In this document: positions 55,600 to 63,968 of the stretch, piece by piece
Layout: each line of letters starts with the position of its first letter
How positions within the stretch are numbered: the stretch's first letter is position 1
Assembly: GCF_007665395.1 (NCBI RefSeq)
Contig: NZ_VDND01000003.1
Location: 477,527-541,526, forward strand
DNA from: Pseudomonas oryzihabitans
Lineage (GTDB): Bacteria > Pseudomonadota > Gammaproteobacteria > Pseudomonadales > Pseudomonadaceae
Reading direction: 5' to 3'
Length of the DNA: 64,000 nt
Translations under genes and position numbers: made by a program
Notes under the pieces: generated by a model
Seen by the model: the letters and a program-made list of their open reading frames with translations, nothing else
The model's database searches: none
Told to the model about the DNA's origin: nothing

Positions 55600-55974
55600 T
55601 TACTGGACGCTGAAGCGATAATCGCCCTGGGTCTTGTGTCCGTCCTTGGCCAGCACGCGCCATTTTACCTGGTAGCGCCCGGGTTGCAGCGGCGCCTCCA
55701 GCGGCACCTCCAGGGTGCTGGCGTCGCTACCGGAAATCACCTTGCCGGTGGTGATCGCCGTGCTCGCCTGACCCTCCAGGCGTTGCAACTGCACCTGGCT
55801 GAGCGACGCCTCGATGCCCTCGGAAAAGGTCAGGCTCAGCCGCTTGGGTGCCTGACTGCTGGTGCTGTCGGGCGCCGGCTCGGCGCTCTTCAGATGACCA
55901 TGGGCCAGCGCCAGGCCCGGCAACAGCAGACAGGCCAGGGCGAGCGAACGGGCGCGAGACAGGACGGCAGGCAT
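55600..55974 (-). CDS. copC: CopC-family periplasmic copper-binding protein
   Basis: The 124-residue protein has a signal peptide (LALACLLLPGLALA) and a mature N-terminus HGHLKSAEPAP. The first His and the later DGHKTQGDYRF His match the Cu(II) site of CopC. The rest fits the small cupredoxin-like beta barrel (LSLTFSEGIE, YQVKWRVLAKDGH). A GGAGAAG site precedes the ATG. The SulP gene ends 33 bases upstream on the same strand, so the three may share a message. The methionine-rich Cu(I) loop of P. syringae CopC is absent. Confidence 0.88.
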   Translation of the reverse strand: MPAVLSRARSLALACLLLPGLALAHGHLKSAEPAPDSTSSQAPKRLSLTFSEGIEASLSQVQLQRLEGQASTAITTGKVISGSDASTLEVPLEAPLQPGRYQVKWRVLAKDGHKTQGDYRFSVQ

Positions 55975-56007
55975 GAGCTTCTCCAGCGGCAGGGTAAAAC
56001 CGCCAGC

Positions 56008-57792
56008 TTAGCAGTCCCTGCGGGACTCGTCCTTGGCCGGCTCCGCCGCCCGCGCCGCGCACTCCACGAAGGTGCGCGCGGTGCAGGTGCGGCAGACGTC
56101 CGGGTCCAGGCGCGGATAGATGCTGCGCAAGGCCTGGTCCTTGGACGAGAACACATGGCCTTCGCCCAGCTCCTGGAGGAAGCCGGTCTTGGCGAACAGC
56201 TGCAGCACCGGGGTACGCGGCCGGTGGAAATAGAGATCGCCGCCCAGTGCGCGTCGCTCGCGCCCTTCCCGGCGCCAGAGGTCGTTGCCCGCCAGGTCGA
56301 TGAAATTCATGCTCTTGGTCATGAACAGCGCATGCTTCTGGCCCGGCTGGGCGCCCCGAAAGCCGTCCAGTTGATCGCCGACATGGGGCACCGCGCCGAA
56401 GAACACCGACCCCTCCACCCGCACCAGCTTGAGCTGCGGACACTCCTGCGCCGGCTGGCCCAGTTCGTCCAGCGGGGTGAAGCGACGCTCGGGGGTGCTC
56501 GGATCCGGCACCAGCGGGCGAATCGCCGGGTGGGAGGTGCGATAGAGGTAGGCCACCAGGGACACCAGGGTGCCCAGCAGCACGGCCCGGTCCAGCGGAA
56601 TGGTCAGGGTCGCCAGGAAGGTCACCCCGGCCACCAGCGCCTCGGTGCGGCTGACCCGCAGCACCTCGCGCCAGCGGCCCAGGTCCAGCAGGCCGCGCGC
56701 CACCAGCAGCAGGGTCGCGGCGATGGCCGCCAGCGGGATGGTCGCGATCACCCCGCCGCCGAAGGCGACCAGGGCCACCACCAGCAGGGCGGCGAACACC
56801 GCCGCCAGCGGGGTCCGGGCACCGGCTTCGAAATTGGGCATGGAGCGGTTCAGCGAACCGCAGGACACATAGGCCGAAAAGCAGCCACCGACCAGGTTGG
56901 CCAGCCCTTGACCGCGGAATTCACGATTGACGTCCAGCCGTTGCCCGGAGCGCTGGGCCACCGCCTTGGCGATCGACAGCGACTGCCCGAGGGCCACCAG
57001 GGTGAGGGCCACGGCGATCCCCGAGAGATTGCCCAGGTCCTGCAGGGTGACGTCCGGCAGGTGGAAGGGCGGCAGGGCCGAAGGGATGCGGCCGACCGTG
57101 GCGATACCCTGGGCCGCACCCGGCAGGCTGCGCTCCAGTACCCAGGCGCAGAGGCAACCGGCCAACAGACCCAGCAGCATGGTCGGCCAGCGCGGTCGCA
57201 GGCGGCGCAGCAGCAGGGTGGCGACCAGGGTCACCAGGCCGATGACCAGCGACGGCCAGTGGATCGCCAGGGGGTGGGCGAGCCCATAGCCCAGCACACC
57301 GAAGGCCGAGGTACCCAGGGGTGGCGACAGGCCGAGCAAGTCCTTGAGCGAATAGAGGCCGATGAGCACGGCAGCGCCGCTCATGAAGCCGAGCAGCACC
57401 GAGGGCGAGATGAAGTTGGCCACCGCGCCGAGGCGCAGGGCGCCCACCGTCAGTTGCAGCAGGCCGACCAGCAGGGTCACCGCCAGCGCCAGATCGATGT
57501 AGGGACCGGAGCCCGCCAGCGCCAGCGGCGATAGCGCCGCCAGCAGGGCCAGGGAGTTGGCATTGGTCGGCCCGGTCACCACATGGCGACTGGAGCCGGC
57601 CAGGGCGGCGACGATGCAGGGCACCACGGCGCCATACACCCCATACTGCGGCGGCAAGCCGGCCAGGGTGGCGAAGGCCACGCCCTGGGGCAGCGCCAGT
57701 ACCGCCCCCAGCAGGCCCGCACCCAGGTCCGCCTTCAGGGTGGTACGGTCCACCTCGCGGAGCCAGGGCAGCAGGGTGGCAAGGGCGGGCAT
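56008..57792 (-). CDS. SulP-family anion transporter with STAS domain and Cys-rich tail
   Basis: The 594-residue protein has about 12 membrane segments: LGAVLALPQGVAFATLAG in the first, PTNANSLALLAALSPLAL, and the mid-region GCFSAYVSCGSLNRSMPN, as in SulP. A STAS domain follows from about residue 440 (KLVRVEGSVFFGAV, SMNFIDLAGND). The tail ends in DVCRTCTARTFVEC and a final Cys, a pattern outside the standard STAS domain that could bind metal. The substrate may be sulfate, bicarbonate or another anion; no carbonic anhydrase gene is adjacent. It lies near amt, as in other Pseudomonas. Confidence 0.88.
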   Translation of the reverse strand: MPALATLLPWLREVDRTTLKADLGAGLLGAVLALPQGVAFATLAGLPPQYGVYGAVVPCIVAALAGSSRHVVTGPTNANSLALLAALSPLALAGSGPYIDLALAVTLLVGLLQLTVGALRLGAVANFISPSVLLGFMSGAAVLIGLYSLKDLLGLSPPLGTSAFGVLGYGLAHPLAIHWPSLVIGLVTLVATLLLRRLRPRWPTMLLGLLAGCLCAWVLERSLPGAAQGIATVGRIPSALPPFHLPDVTLQDLGNLSGIAVALTLVALGQSLSIAKAVAQRSGQRLDVNREFRGQGLANLVGGCFSAYVSCGSLNRSMPNFEAGARTPLAAVFAALLVVALVAFGGGVIATIPLAAIAATLLLVARGLLDLGRWREVLRVSRTEALVAGVTFLATLTIPLDRAVLLGTLVSLVAYLYRTSHPAIRPLVPDPSTPERRFTPLDELGQPAQECPQLKLVRVEGSVFFGAVPHVGDQLDGFRGAQPGQKHALFMTKSMNFIDLAGNDLWRREGRERRALGGDLYFHRPRTPVLQLFAKTGFLQELGEGHVFSSKDQALRSIYPRLDPDVCRTCTARTFVECAARAAEPAKDESRRDC

Positions 57793-57957
57793 GGGGCGCT
57801 CCAGCAGGAAAGGTCGCCCACTCTACCCATTCCGCGCGCCGGCCGGCTACCGGGGGCCCGGCGTTCACGGTCTCCGTCGCGACGTCGGCGTATGCTCATT
57901 TCTTCACCAGTCGCTGCCAGCCCGGTCCCCGTGGCGCTCTGGTGACTTCATGCACGG

Positions 57958-57994
57958 GTTATCCACACCACTGTGCACGGCCGCTGTGGGTAAC
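57958..57994. other. Inverted repeat with a consensus DnaA box after amt
   Basis: GTTATCCACA (57958-57967) and TGTGGGTAAC (57985-57994) form a nine-of-ten stem across a 17-base loop, just past the amt stop on its strand. The left arm contains TTATCCACA, a perfect DnaA box. It is most simply a weak terminator; no other DnaA boxes cluster here. The rest of the 208-base gap shows nothing. Confidence 0.4.
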
Positions 57995-58000
57995 CTGGCG

Positions 58001-59212
58001 CTAGCCGTCGTGGCTGTTGGCGGCGATGCGATGGATCGCCAGGTCGGCGCCCTGGTATTCCTCTTCCTGGCTCAGGCGCAGCCCCAGCAGCGTCTTGAGC
58101 AGACCATAGACCGCTAACCCGCCGAGCAGCGCGATGGCAATGCCCAGCGCCGTGCCGGCGAGCTGCGCCAGCAGGCTCACGCCCCCCAGCCCACCCAGGG
58201 CGGTCTGGCCGAACAGCCCGCAGGCGATGCCGCCCCAGGCTCCGCACAGTCCGTGCAAGGGCCAGACGCCCAGGACGTCGTCCAGCTTCCAGCGCGTCTG
58301 TACCGCGGTGAAGGCCCGCACGAACAGGGCGCCCGCCACCAGCCCGGTGAGCAGCGCGGCGATAGGGTGCATGAGGTCGGAGCCGGCGCAGATGGCCACC
58401 AGCCCGGCCAGCGGGCCGTTGTGCAGGAAGCCCGGGTCGTTGCGCCCCAGCAGCAGGGCCGCGAGCGTCCCGCCGACCATGGCCATCAGGGAATTCAGCG
58501 CCACCAGGCCGCTGACACCCACCAGGCTCTGGGCGCTCATCACGTTGAAGCCGAACCAGCCGACGATCAGGATCCAGGAGCCCAGCGCCAGGAAGGGAAT
58601 GTTCGACGGCGGAAAGGCCACCAGCCGGCCGTCGCGATACCGTCCCTGGCGCGGACCCAGGAGCAGCACCGCGGCCAGCGCCAGCCAGCCGCCTACCGCG
58701 TGCACCACCACGGAGCCGGCGAAGTCATGGAAGCGCGCCCCGAACAGGCCTTCGAAGCCGTCCTGCAGGCCGAGGTTGTTGTTCCACATCAAGCCTTCGA
58801 AGCAGGGATAGACGAAGGCCACGATCAGGGCGGTGGCGCACAGCTGCGGGACGAAGCGGGCACGCTCGGCGATCCCCCCGGAGATGATCGCTGGAATGGC
58901 CGCGGCGAAGGTCGCCAGGAAGAAGAACTTCACCAGGGCATAGCCGCTGTCGGCAATCAGCACCTGGGCGGGCGCGAGGAAGGTCACGCCATAGGCGATC
59001 CAGTAACCGACGAAGAAATACACCAGGGTGGAGATGGCAAAATCGGCGAGGATCTTGGAAAGGGCATTCACCTGGTTCTTGTGCCTGACCGTGCCGGCCT
59101 CGAGAAAGGCGAAGCCGGCATGCATGGCCAGCACCATCACGGCGCCCAGCAGCAGGAACAGGGTATTGGCACTGTGGACCAGGGTGGCCACGGCGGAGGG
59201 CAGTTCGTTCAT
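58001..59212 (-). CDS. Ammonium transporter (Amt family)
   Basis: Amt proteins conduct ammonium across the inner membrane. I use ATG 59212 (MNELPSAVATLVHS), which matches other Pseudomonas members; ATG 59248 would add 12 residues. The 403-residue protein has about 11 helices and the pore twin-His at His171 (with Asp163 in FHDFAGSVVVH) and His320 (GVWPLHGLCGAWG), plus GWFGFN. There is no signal peptide, unlike AmtB. No glnK gene precedes it, which is unusual for the AmtB type and suggests a second, separately controlled Amt. Confidence 0.93.
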   Translation of the reverse strand: MNELPSAVATLVHSANTLFLLLGAVMVLAMHAGFAFLEAGTVRHKNQVNALSKILADFAISTLVYFFVGYWIAYGVTFLAPAQVLIADSGYALVKFFFLATFAAAIPAIISGGIAERARFVPQLCATALIVAFVYPCFEGLMWNNNLGLQDGFEGLFGARFHDFAGSVVVHAVGGWLALAAVLLLGPRQGRYRDGRLVAFPPSNIPFLALGSWILIVGWFGFNVMSAQSLVGVSGLVALNSLMAMVGGTLAALLLGRNDPGFLHNGPLAGLVAICAGSDLMHPIAALLTGLVAGALFVRAFTAVQTRWKLDDVLGVWPLHGLCGAWGGIACGLFGQTALGGLGGVSLLAQLAGTALGIAIALLGGLAVYGLLKTLLGLRLSQEEEYQGADLAIHRIAANSHDG

Positions 59213-59409
59213 CAAGGCAGTCGTCTGAAAGGGTTGCACCAAAAACATGCCATGCGGCTGCTTGTTGCTCGCTTTTAGGGCGATCAGCAGCTCTTCGGCA
59301 GGTCCAGTCGGGTCGCCAGCCGAACGTGCAGCTCGTCAAGGACGCTAAAGTGCGCCAAGGCGGTGCAGGTCGTGCGGGCGTGCACCGCCAAAAAGCAAAG
59401 GTCGTGCCG

Positions 59410-59994
59410 CTAGTACTCGTGCAGGACGATCCGGCCGCTGCTCAGGTTCGTCAGCAGCGTGGCGACCTCGTCGCGCCGCTGCGGCTCCAGCGCGATGCGC
59501 AGGGCGATTTCCAGGGCTTGATAGTCCTCCTCGAGCACCACCACCGCCAGGGCCGCCAGCCGTGCCTTGATCAGCGGCCATTCGGCATAGGTGCAGGCGA
59601 AGCCGTAGTCCTGGCGCAGCACCAGCGGCTGCCTGTCCGCCTGCTGCAGGCAGCGGGCGGCGCAACCGCCATAGGCGCGGACCAGGCCACCGGTGCCCAG
59701 CTTGATGCCGCCGTACCAGCGGATCACCACCACCACCACCTGGTCGCAGTCCTGCCCTTCGATGGCGGCCAGGATGGGCCGGCCGGCCGTGCCCCCGGGT
59801 TCGCCGTCATCATTGAAGCGGTACTGGTTGCCGAGTCTCCAGGCCCAGCAGTTGTGGGTCGCGGTGGGCACGCTCACCCGCTCGATGAAGGCCTGGGCGG
59901 CCTCCACGCTGGCCACCGGCGCGGCCAGTGCGAGAAAACGACTCTTGCGCACCTCTTCTTCCCAGGAGGCCTCCTGGATCAGGGTGAACGTCAT
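59410..59994 (-). CDS. YigZ/IMPACT family protein
   Basis: The 194-residue protein starts at ATG 59994, which overlaps the stop of the TetR gene (ATGA). The IMPACT N-terminal domain shows VRKSRFLALAAPV, HNCWAWRLG, FNDDGEPGGTAGRP and VVVVVIRWYGGIKLGTGGLVRAYG, all highly typical. The C-terminal ferredoxin-like domain (YAEWPLIKARLAAL) follows. YigZ relatives bind nucleic acid and their eukaryotic counterpart regulates translation under amino-acid stress; the role in bacteria is unsettled. Coupling to a transporter/regulator set is notable. Confidence 0.9.
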   Translation of the reverse strand: MTFTLIQEASWEEEVRKSRFLALAAPVASVEAAQAFIERVSVPTATHNCWAWRLGNQYRFNDDGEPGGTAGRPILAAIEGQDCDQVVVVVIRWYGGIKLGTGGLVRAYGGCAARCLQQADRQPLVLRQDYGFACTYAEWPLIKARLAALAVVVLEEDYQALEIALRIALEPQRRDEVATLLTNLSSGRIVLHEY

Positions 59995-60647
59995 GGTACC
60001 TGCAGACCCAATCCCTTGAGGACGATGTGGGTGAGGGTCTGGGACGCTTCCTCGAAATCCTGCCGGGTCAGGCGCTTGCGTCCCGTCACCTGGCAGATCT
60101 GGCTGGCGAAGTCGGCGTAGTGCTGGGTGCTGCTCCACAGCAGGAAGATTAGATGGACCGGATCCACCGGATCCATCTTGCCGGCGGCGATCCAGGCTTC
60201 GAAGACCGCGGCCCGGCTGCGGAACCAGGTCTGGTAGTCCTGGTTGAAATACTCGTACAGGCAGTTGCCGCCGCCGATGATCTCCATGGCGAAGATCCGC
60301 GAGGCCAGCGGCTGGCGCCGCGAGAATTCCAGCTTGGCACGGATATAACGGCCGAGGGCCTCGGCGGGATCGTCATCCACGGTCAGGTGGTTGAAGGTGC
60401 TGTCCCACAGGTCGAGGATATTGCCCAGCACGGCCATGTAGAGACCGAGCTTGTTATTGAAGTAATAGTGGAGATTGGCCTTGGGCAGCCCGACGCGTTG
60501 CGCGATGGTGTTCATGCTGGTGCCCTTGAAGCCGTGGCGGGCGAATTCCTCCTCCGCCGCCTTCAGGATCGACTCCTCGTTCTGCTGCCGGATGCGACCG
60601 GCCGGCTTGTCCTGGCCGGCGTAATGGGCGGGTACGAGAAGGGTCAT
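59991..60647 (-). CDS. RutR-like TetR-family regulator
   Basis: The 218-residue protein has a TetR helix-turn-helix (ILKAAEEEFARHGFKGTSM and VGLPKANLHYYF) and a C-terminal domain close to E. coli RutR: AKLEFSRRQPLASRIFAMEI and DPVHLIFLLWSSTQHYADFASQI. RutR senses uracil and thymine and controls pyrimidine and purine genes. I start at ATG 60647 to match RutR length; GTG 60707 with AAGAGG just before it would add 20 residues. It lies between a nucleobase permease and yigZ, which suggests a nucleobase ligand. The ligand is inference. Confidence 0.85.
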   Translation of the reverse strand: MTLLVPAHYAGQDKPAGRIRQQNEESILKAAEEEFARHGFKGTSMNTIAQRVGLPKANLHYYFNNKLGLYMAVLGNILDLWDSTFNHLTVDDDPAEALGRYIRAKLEFSRRQPLASRIFAMEIIGGGNCLYEYFNQDYQTWFRSRAAVFEAWIAAGKMDPVDPVHLIFLLWSSTQHYADFASQICQVTGRKRLTRQDFEEASQTLTHIVLKGLGLQVP

Positions 60648-60717
60648 GTCGACTGCAGGATCCGAAGGCGCGGCAGGCATCAATAACGCACCCCCGGCCT
60701 CGGACACAAGACCTCTT

Positions 60718-62094
60718 TCAAGGGTGGGAGGCTGGCGAAGGGCTTTCGGCCGCCGGCACGGCGCGCTCCTCGGGCAGCAGCAGGTTGAGCAGGATGGCGG
60801 TGAGACCGCCGCTGGTGATCGCCGTATCGAAGAGATTCTTCACCAGGGGCGGCAACTGATCCAGCAGCGTCGGCTGGCTGGCGATGCCCAGGCCCACGCC
60901 CAGCGAGGTGGCGATGATCAGCAGGCTGCGGCGATCCAGGCTGCAGTGCGCCAGCAGACGGATCCCGGCCGCGGCGACGCTGCCGAACAGCACCAGGGTC
61001 GCGCCGCCCAGCACCGGCTTGGGGATCTGCTGCAGGATGGCGCCCAGCACCGGGAACAGCCCCAGCAACAGCAGGATGCCGCCGATCCAGTAGCCGACGT
61101 AGCGGCTGGCCACGCCGGTCAGCTGGATCACCCCGTTGTTCTGCGCGAAGGTGGTGCTGGGAAAGGTATTGAAGGTGGCCGCCAGCAGGCAGGCGACCCC
61201 ATCGCCCAGGACCCCGCCGCGGAGCCGCCTTATATAGGCCGGCCCTTCGATGGGTTGCCGCGAGATCAGGCAGTTGGCGGTCAGGTCGCCGGTGGTCTCT
61301 ATGGTGCTGATCACATAGATCAGCGCGACCGGCAGAAAGGCCGACCAATCGAAATGGAAGCCGAAATGGAAGGGGAGGGGCACGCTGACCAAGGGCAGGG
61401 ACGGCAGCGGCTGCGGTTTCAGCAGTCCGCAGGCCCAGGCCGCCAGTGAGCCCACCAGCAGGCCGATCACCACCGCCGACAGCCGGAGCCAGGGGCGTCG
61501 CGACAGATTCAGGGCAATGATGATGATCAGCACCAGGCTACCCAGCGCCAGGTTGGCCGGTGCGCCGAAATTGGCCGCCTTGGCACCGCCCCCCAGGTCG
61601 GTGATGCCTACCCGGATCAGGCTGATGCCGATCAGGGTGATCACGATGCCGGTCACCAGGGGCGTGATCACCCGGCGCAACAATCCCAGGCAGCGACTCA
61701 GGCCGATCTGCACGAAGGCACCAAAGAAGCACACGCCAAAGATCATCGCCAGAATGTCCTCCGGCGAGCCCCCGCGCTGCTTGACCAGCATCCCCGCCGC
61801 CAGCACCGCCGACAGGAAGGCGAAGCTGGTGCCCTGCAGGCAGATCATGCCCGCCCCCAGGCCGCCCGCACCCCGGGCCTGCAGGAAGGTACCGACACCC
61901 GACACCATCAGTCCCATGCTGATCAGATAGGGCAGGTGCTCCTGCAAGCCCAGCGCGCCGGCGATGATCAGCGGTGGCGTGATGATCCCCACGAAGCTCG
62001 CCAGCACATGCTGCAGTGCGGCACAGAAGGCGGCGAGGGGCGCTGGGCGCTCTTCCAGGCCATAGAGAAGATCGTCCCGGAGGGGGGTGGTCAT
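60718..62094 (-). CDS. Nucleobase:cation symporter-2 (xanthine/uracil permease family)
   Basis: NCS2 transporters bring purine or uracil bases in with protons. The 458-residue protein has 12-14 helices and the family motifs: the early His in AALQHVLASF (XanQ His31), ETTGD in the eighth helix (the substrate Glu), and FAQNNGVIQLTGVASR with the Asn in the NNG motif that tunes purine binding in XanQ. These favour xanthine or urate over uracil, though this is inference. It sits downstream of a Tsx porin (70-base gap) and upstream of the RutR-like gene on one strand. Confidence 0.88.
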   Translation of the reverse strand: MTTPLRDDLLYGLEERPAPLAAFCAALQHVLASFVGIITPPLIIAGALGLQEHLPYLISMGLMVSGVGTFLQARGAGGLGAGMICLQGTSFAFLSAVLAAGMLVKQRGGSPEDILAMIFGVCFFGAFVQIGLSRCLGLLRRVITPLVTGIVITLIGISLIRVGITDLGGGAKAANFGAPANLALGSLVLIIIIALNLSRRPWLRLSAVVIGLLVGSLAAWACGLLKPQPLPSLPLVSVPLPFHFGFHFDWSAFLPVALIYVISTIETTGDLTANCLISRQPIEGPAYIRRLRGGVLGDGVACLLAATFNTFPSTTFAQNNGVIQLTGVASRYVGYWIGGILLLLGLFPVLGAILQQIPKPVLGGATLVLFGSVAAAGIRLLAHCSLDRRSLLIIATSLGVGLGIASQPTLLDQLPPLVKNLFDTAITSGGLTAILLNLLLPEERAVPAAESPSPASHP

Positions 62095-62164
62095 GGATGG
62101 TTACCTCACATCGGCTCTGCCGGTATGGACGGCAGGTGCAGGACCGCAGGGGATCCTGGGCGCT

Positions 62165-62962
62165 TTAGAACTGATACTTCACCAGGAAGCTGAAGACGCT
62201 CTGGTCGGTACGGAAGCCTTCGCTGTCCTTGATGCCGTACTTGTCCGACCAGTAGTCGTACTCGGTACCCACATAAAGATGCTTGGCCTCGTAGCCCATC
62301 GCCTTGCCCAGGTCGTACTTGACCTGCGGATTTAAGTGCAGGTTGGCGTGGTAGCTGCCCTTGTTGTTCATTACCCAATCCATGTAGCCGTCGATGAGCA
62401 GGTCCGAATTGCCCAGGGGCAGGGTATAGGCCCATACCGGCGTCAGCTGCCAGGCACCCGAGGGCGCGCTGCCGCCATCCGGCTTGCGGTAATAGAGGTT
62501 GAGCTGGAAGTAGTCGAAGCCCGGCACCTTGAGATCGAAGCCGGGGCCGACCAGGTAGTTGCGCTGGTCACGACCGGCGCCACGGCCATCGTTCTGGTCG
62601 TATTCCAGGGTCGTCGCCAGCAGCACATCGCTGACCGGTCCGAAGGACAGGTCCTTGCCCGACAGCTTGCCGAACGACAGTCGCGGACTGACCTCGCCAT
62701 AGAAGCCCTGATGGCCATCGCTGGCATTGGTCGCGCCGTTGAACCAGATGCTGTCGACGAACAGGAACAGATCACCCCAGGTCCAGGAACTGGCATGTTC
62801 GAAGGTGACGGTCTGCTGGATACGCGGATCGACCCGGAAATCCTTGCCATATAGATAGGTGAGGCTTTCGCCGTGCCACAGCAAGGGGCTTTCTGCGGCC
62901 TGGGCCGCGCCGGTGGCCAGCAGACTGCTCGTCAGCAGCGCGGTGGTGAAGGTTTTACGCAT
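62165..62962 (-). CDS. Tsx-like outer-membrane nucleoside porin
   Basis: The 265-residue protein has a signal peptide ending AAQA and a mature start ESPLLWHGESLTYLYG, followed by beta strands such as SWTWGDLFLFVDSIWF, YLVGPGFDLKV, WQLTPVWAYTLP and the C-terminal SFLVKYQF ending in Phe. This is the 12-strand Tsx family, which lets nucleosides cross the outer membrane. It is the first gene of the leftward Tsx-NCS2-TetR-YigZ set. The 266-base upstream gap contains possible regulator sites. Confidence 0.87.
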   Translation of the reverse strand: MRKTFTTALLTSSLLATGAAQAAESPLLWHGESLTYLYGKDFRVDPRIQQTVTFEHASSWTWGDLFLFVDSIWFNGATNASDGHQGFYGEVSPRLSFGKLSGKDLSFGPVSDVLLATTLEYDQNDGRGAGRDQRNYLVGPGFDLKVPGFDYFQLNLYYRKPDGGSAPSGAWQLTPVWAYTLPLGNSDLLIDGYMDWVMNNKGSYHANLHLNPQVKYDLGKAMGYEAKHLYVGTEYDYWSDKYGIKDSEGFRTDQSVFSFLVKYQF

Positions 62963-63113
62963 GTCGGCTCCTAAGGTGCTTTCTCGTTATGGTCAGATCC
63001 CCGCGGTGCTCAGCAAAATTGGCGCCAACCACGGGTGGGTGAGAAAAATAGTTATTTTTCAATGGTTTGTATAAGGCTTCAGCGCTTTTCCGGATTTTTG
63101 TCCGGCGCAGAAC

Positions 63114-63129
63114 CTGACCACTCGCTCAG
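63114..63129. promoter_or_regulatory. Weak RutR-like site upstream of the tsx-like gene
   Basis: CTGACCA-CT-CGCTCAG matches the E. coli RutR operator TTGACCAnnTGGTCAA at 10 of 14 fixed bases. A second CTGACCA half-site occurs on the minus strand near 62990. The match is modest and found by eye. The rest of the 266-base gap has no gene; AT-rich bases near 63050 may hold the tsx promoter. Confidence 0.25.
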
Positions 63130-63228
63130 TTTTTGGGCGTCAGGGAGGCCTGCCACGGGGCCGTGCTTCGAAACGGAGCGCGCACGGCCGGGCAGTGCTA
63201 AGGTGCTTACGATCTGGAGGACACAGCC

Positions 63229-63606
63229 ATGAAGTTGCTTATCGGTTTTCTGCTGGGGCTGCTCGGTAGCTCTTCCGTCTTGGCCCAGGTGCCCCAGGGT
63301 GGGACGGGTCAGCCGGGCATCCTCATGATCACTCGCGGCGACGCCTACTCCGGATCGGGGTGCGATATCGGCCTGGTAATCCAGGGGCGCCTCGCCGGCA
63401 CCCTGATGGCCGGGCAGAGCGCTTCCTTCAATCTGCCCCCGGGCGAAGTCGCCGTCAGCCTCACCTCGTCCGGCCCCGGTGCCTGCGCCGCCCCCATGGC
63501 CAGCAGCGTGTCCCAGTCCATCCTGCTGGCGCCCGGCGAGATCAAGCAGTACCGGATCATAGGGACGGAAGCGGGCTATCGCTTGGCCCCGACACCCCTT
63601 TATTGA
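63229..63606 (+). CDS. Small secreted protein, function unknown
   Basis: The 125-residue protein starts after GGAGGACACAGCC, a very good ribosome site. It has a signal peptide (LIGFLLGLLGSSSVLA, cleavage before QVPQGG), then an immunoglobulin- or cupin-like run of beta strands: ILMITRGDAYSGSGCDIGLVIQG, SASFNLPPGEVAVSLTSSG and ILLAPGEIKQYRII. Two Cys (in SGCDI and GACAA) could form a disulfide in the periplasm. The GQSASFNLPPGE stretch looks like proteins that present a short chain from a sandwich fold. I do not recognise the family. Confidence 0.75.
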   Translation: MKLLIGFLLGLLGSSSVLAQVPQGGTGQPGILMITRGDAYSGSGCDIGLVIQGRLAGTLMAGQSASFNLPPGEVAVSLTSSGPGACAAPMASSVSQSILLAPGEIKQYRIIGTEAGYRLAPTPLY

Positions 63607-63625
63607 AGAATCTTGAAATAACCTG

Positions 63626-63653
63626 TTGACGCCCTATGAAACTCCCCTATAAT
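63626..63653 (+). promoter_or_regulatory. rrn promoter 1 (distal)
   Basis: -35 TTGACG (63626-63631), 16-base spacer, -10 TATAAT (63648-63653), followed by GCGCCCC, a GC-rich discriminator typical of stringently controlled rRNA promoters. Confidence 0.85.
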
Positions 63654-63784
63654 GCGCCCCACTTCCGGCGCAGACGCTGAAGGGCTTGAAAATCAAGCAC
63701 TTAGATCTGAGCCGGGCGAGGGGTCCACGGATTCCTCGCCAGTTGGCTCTCACCTCCGGGTGGCAGCGAAATGAAGCGGAGGGG

Positions 63785-63812
63785 TTGACAGCGTCCCAGG
63801 ATGCTGTAGGAT
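63785..63812 (+). promoter_or_regulatory. rrn promoter 2 (middle)
   Basis: -35 TTGACA (63785-63790), 16-base spacer, -10 TAGGAT (63807-63812), followed by TCGCCTCCCGC. The spacing is the same as in the other two promoters. Confidence 0.75.
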
Positions 63813-63894
63813 TCGCCTCCCGCTGCCGCGATCGGTTCAACCGGTCAGGCAAGTGCAAGTGGTTGAGTTGAAACGAAAAAGTTCAAATCAACGC

Positions 63895-63922
63895 TTGACA
63901 GGATGTGAGGACGGCGTAGAAT
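63895..63922 (+). promoter_or_regulatory. rrn promoter 3 (proximal)
   Basis: -35 TTGACA (63895-63900), 16-base spacer, -10 TAGAAT (63917-63922), then GCGCGCC discriminator. It is nearest the 16S gene and has a good -35. Confidence 0.88.
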
Positions 63923-63956
63923 GCGCGCCTCGGTTAGCGACACGGTCGCAACCAAC

Positions 63957-63968
63957 TGCTCTTTAACA
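63957..63968 (+). promoter_or_regulatory. rrn leader boxA antitermination site
   Basis: TGCTCTTTAACA is identical to the boxA core known from E. coli rRNA leaders, which binds NusB/NusE. It is followed by AGTTGAATCAAGCAATTCGT-type leader sequence to the edge, so the 16S rRNA gene should begin beyond base 64000. Confidence 0.93.

Noticed and set aside
63634..63871. Short frames on both strands in the rrn leader (63634-63858 minus, 63686-63871 plus)
   Set aside because: They overlap rRNA promoters and leader; composition is not protein-like.
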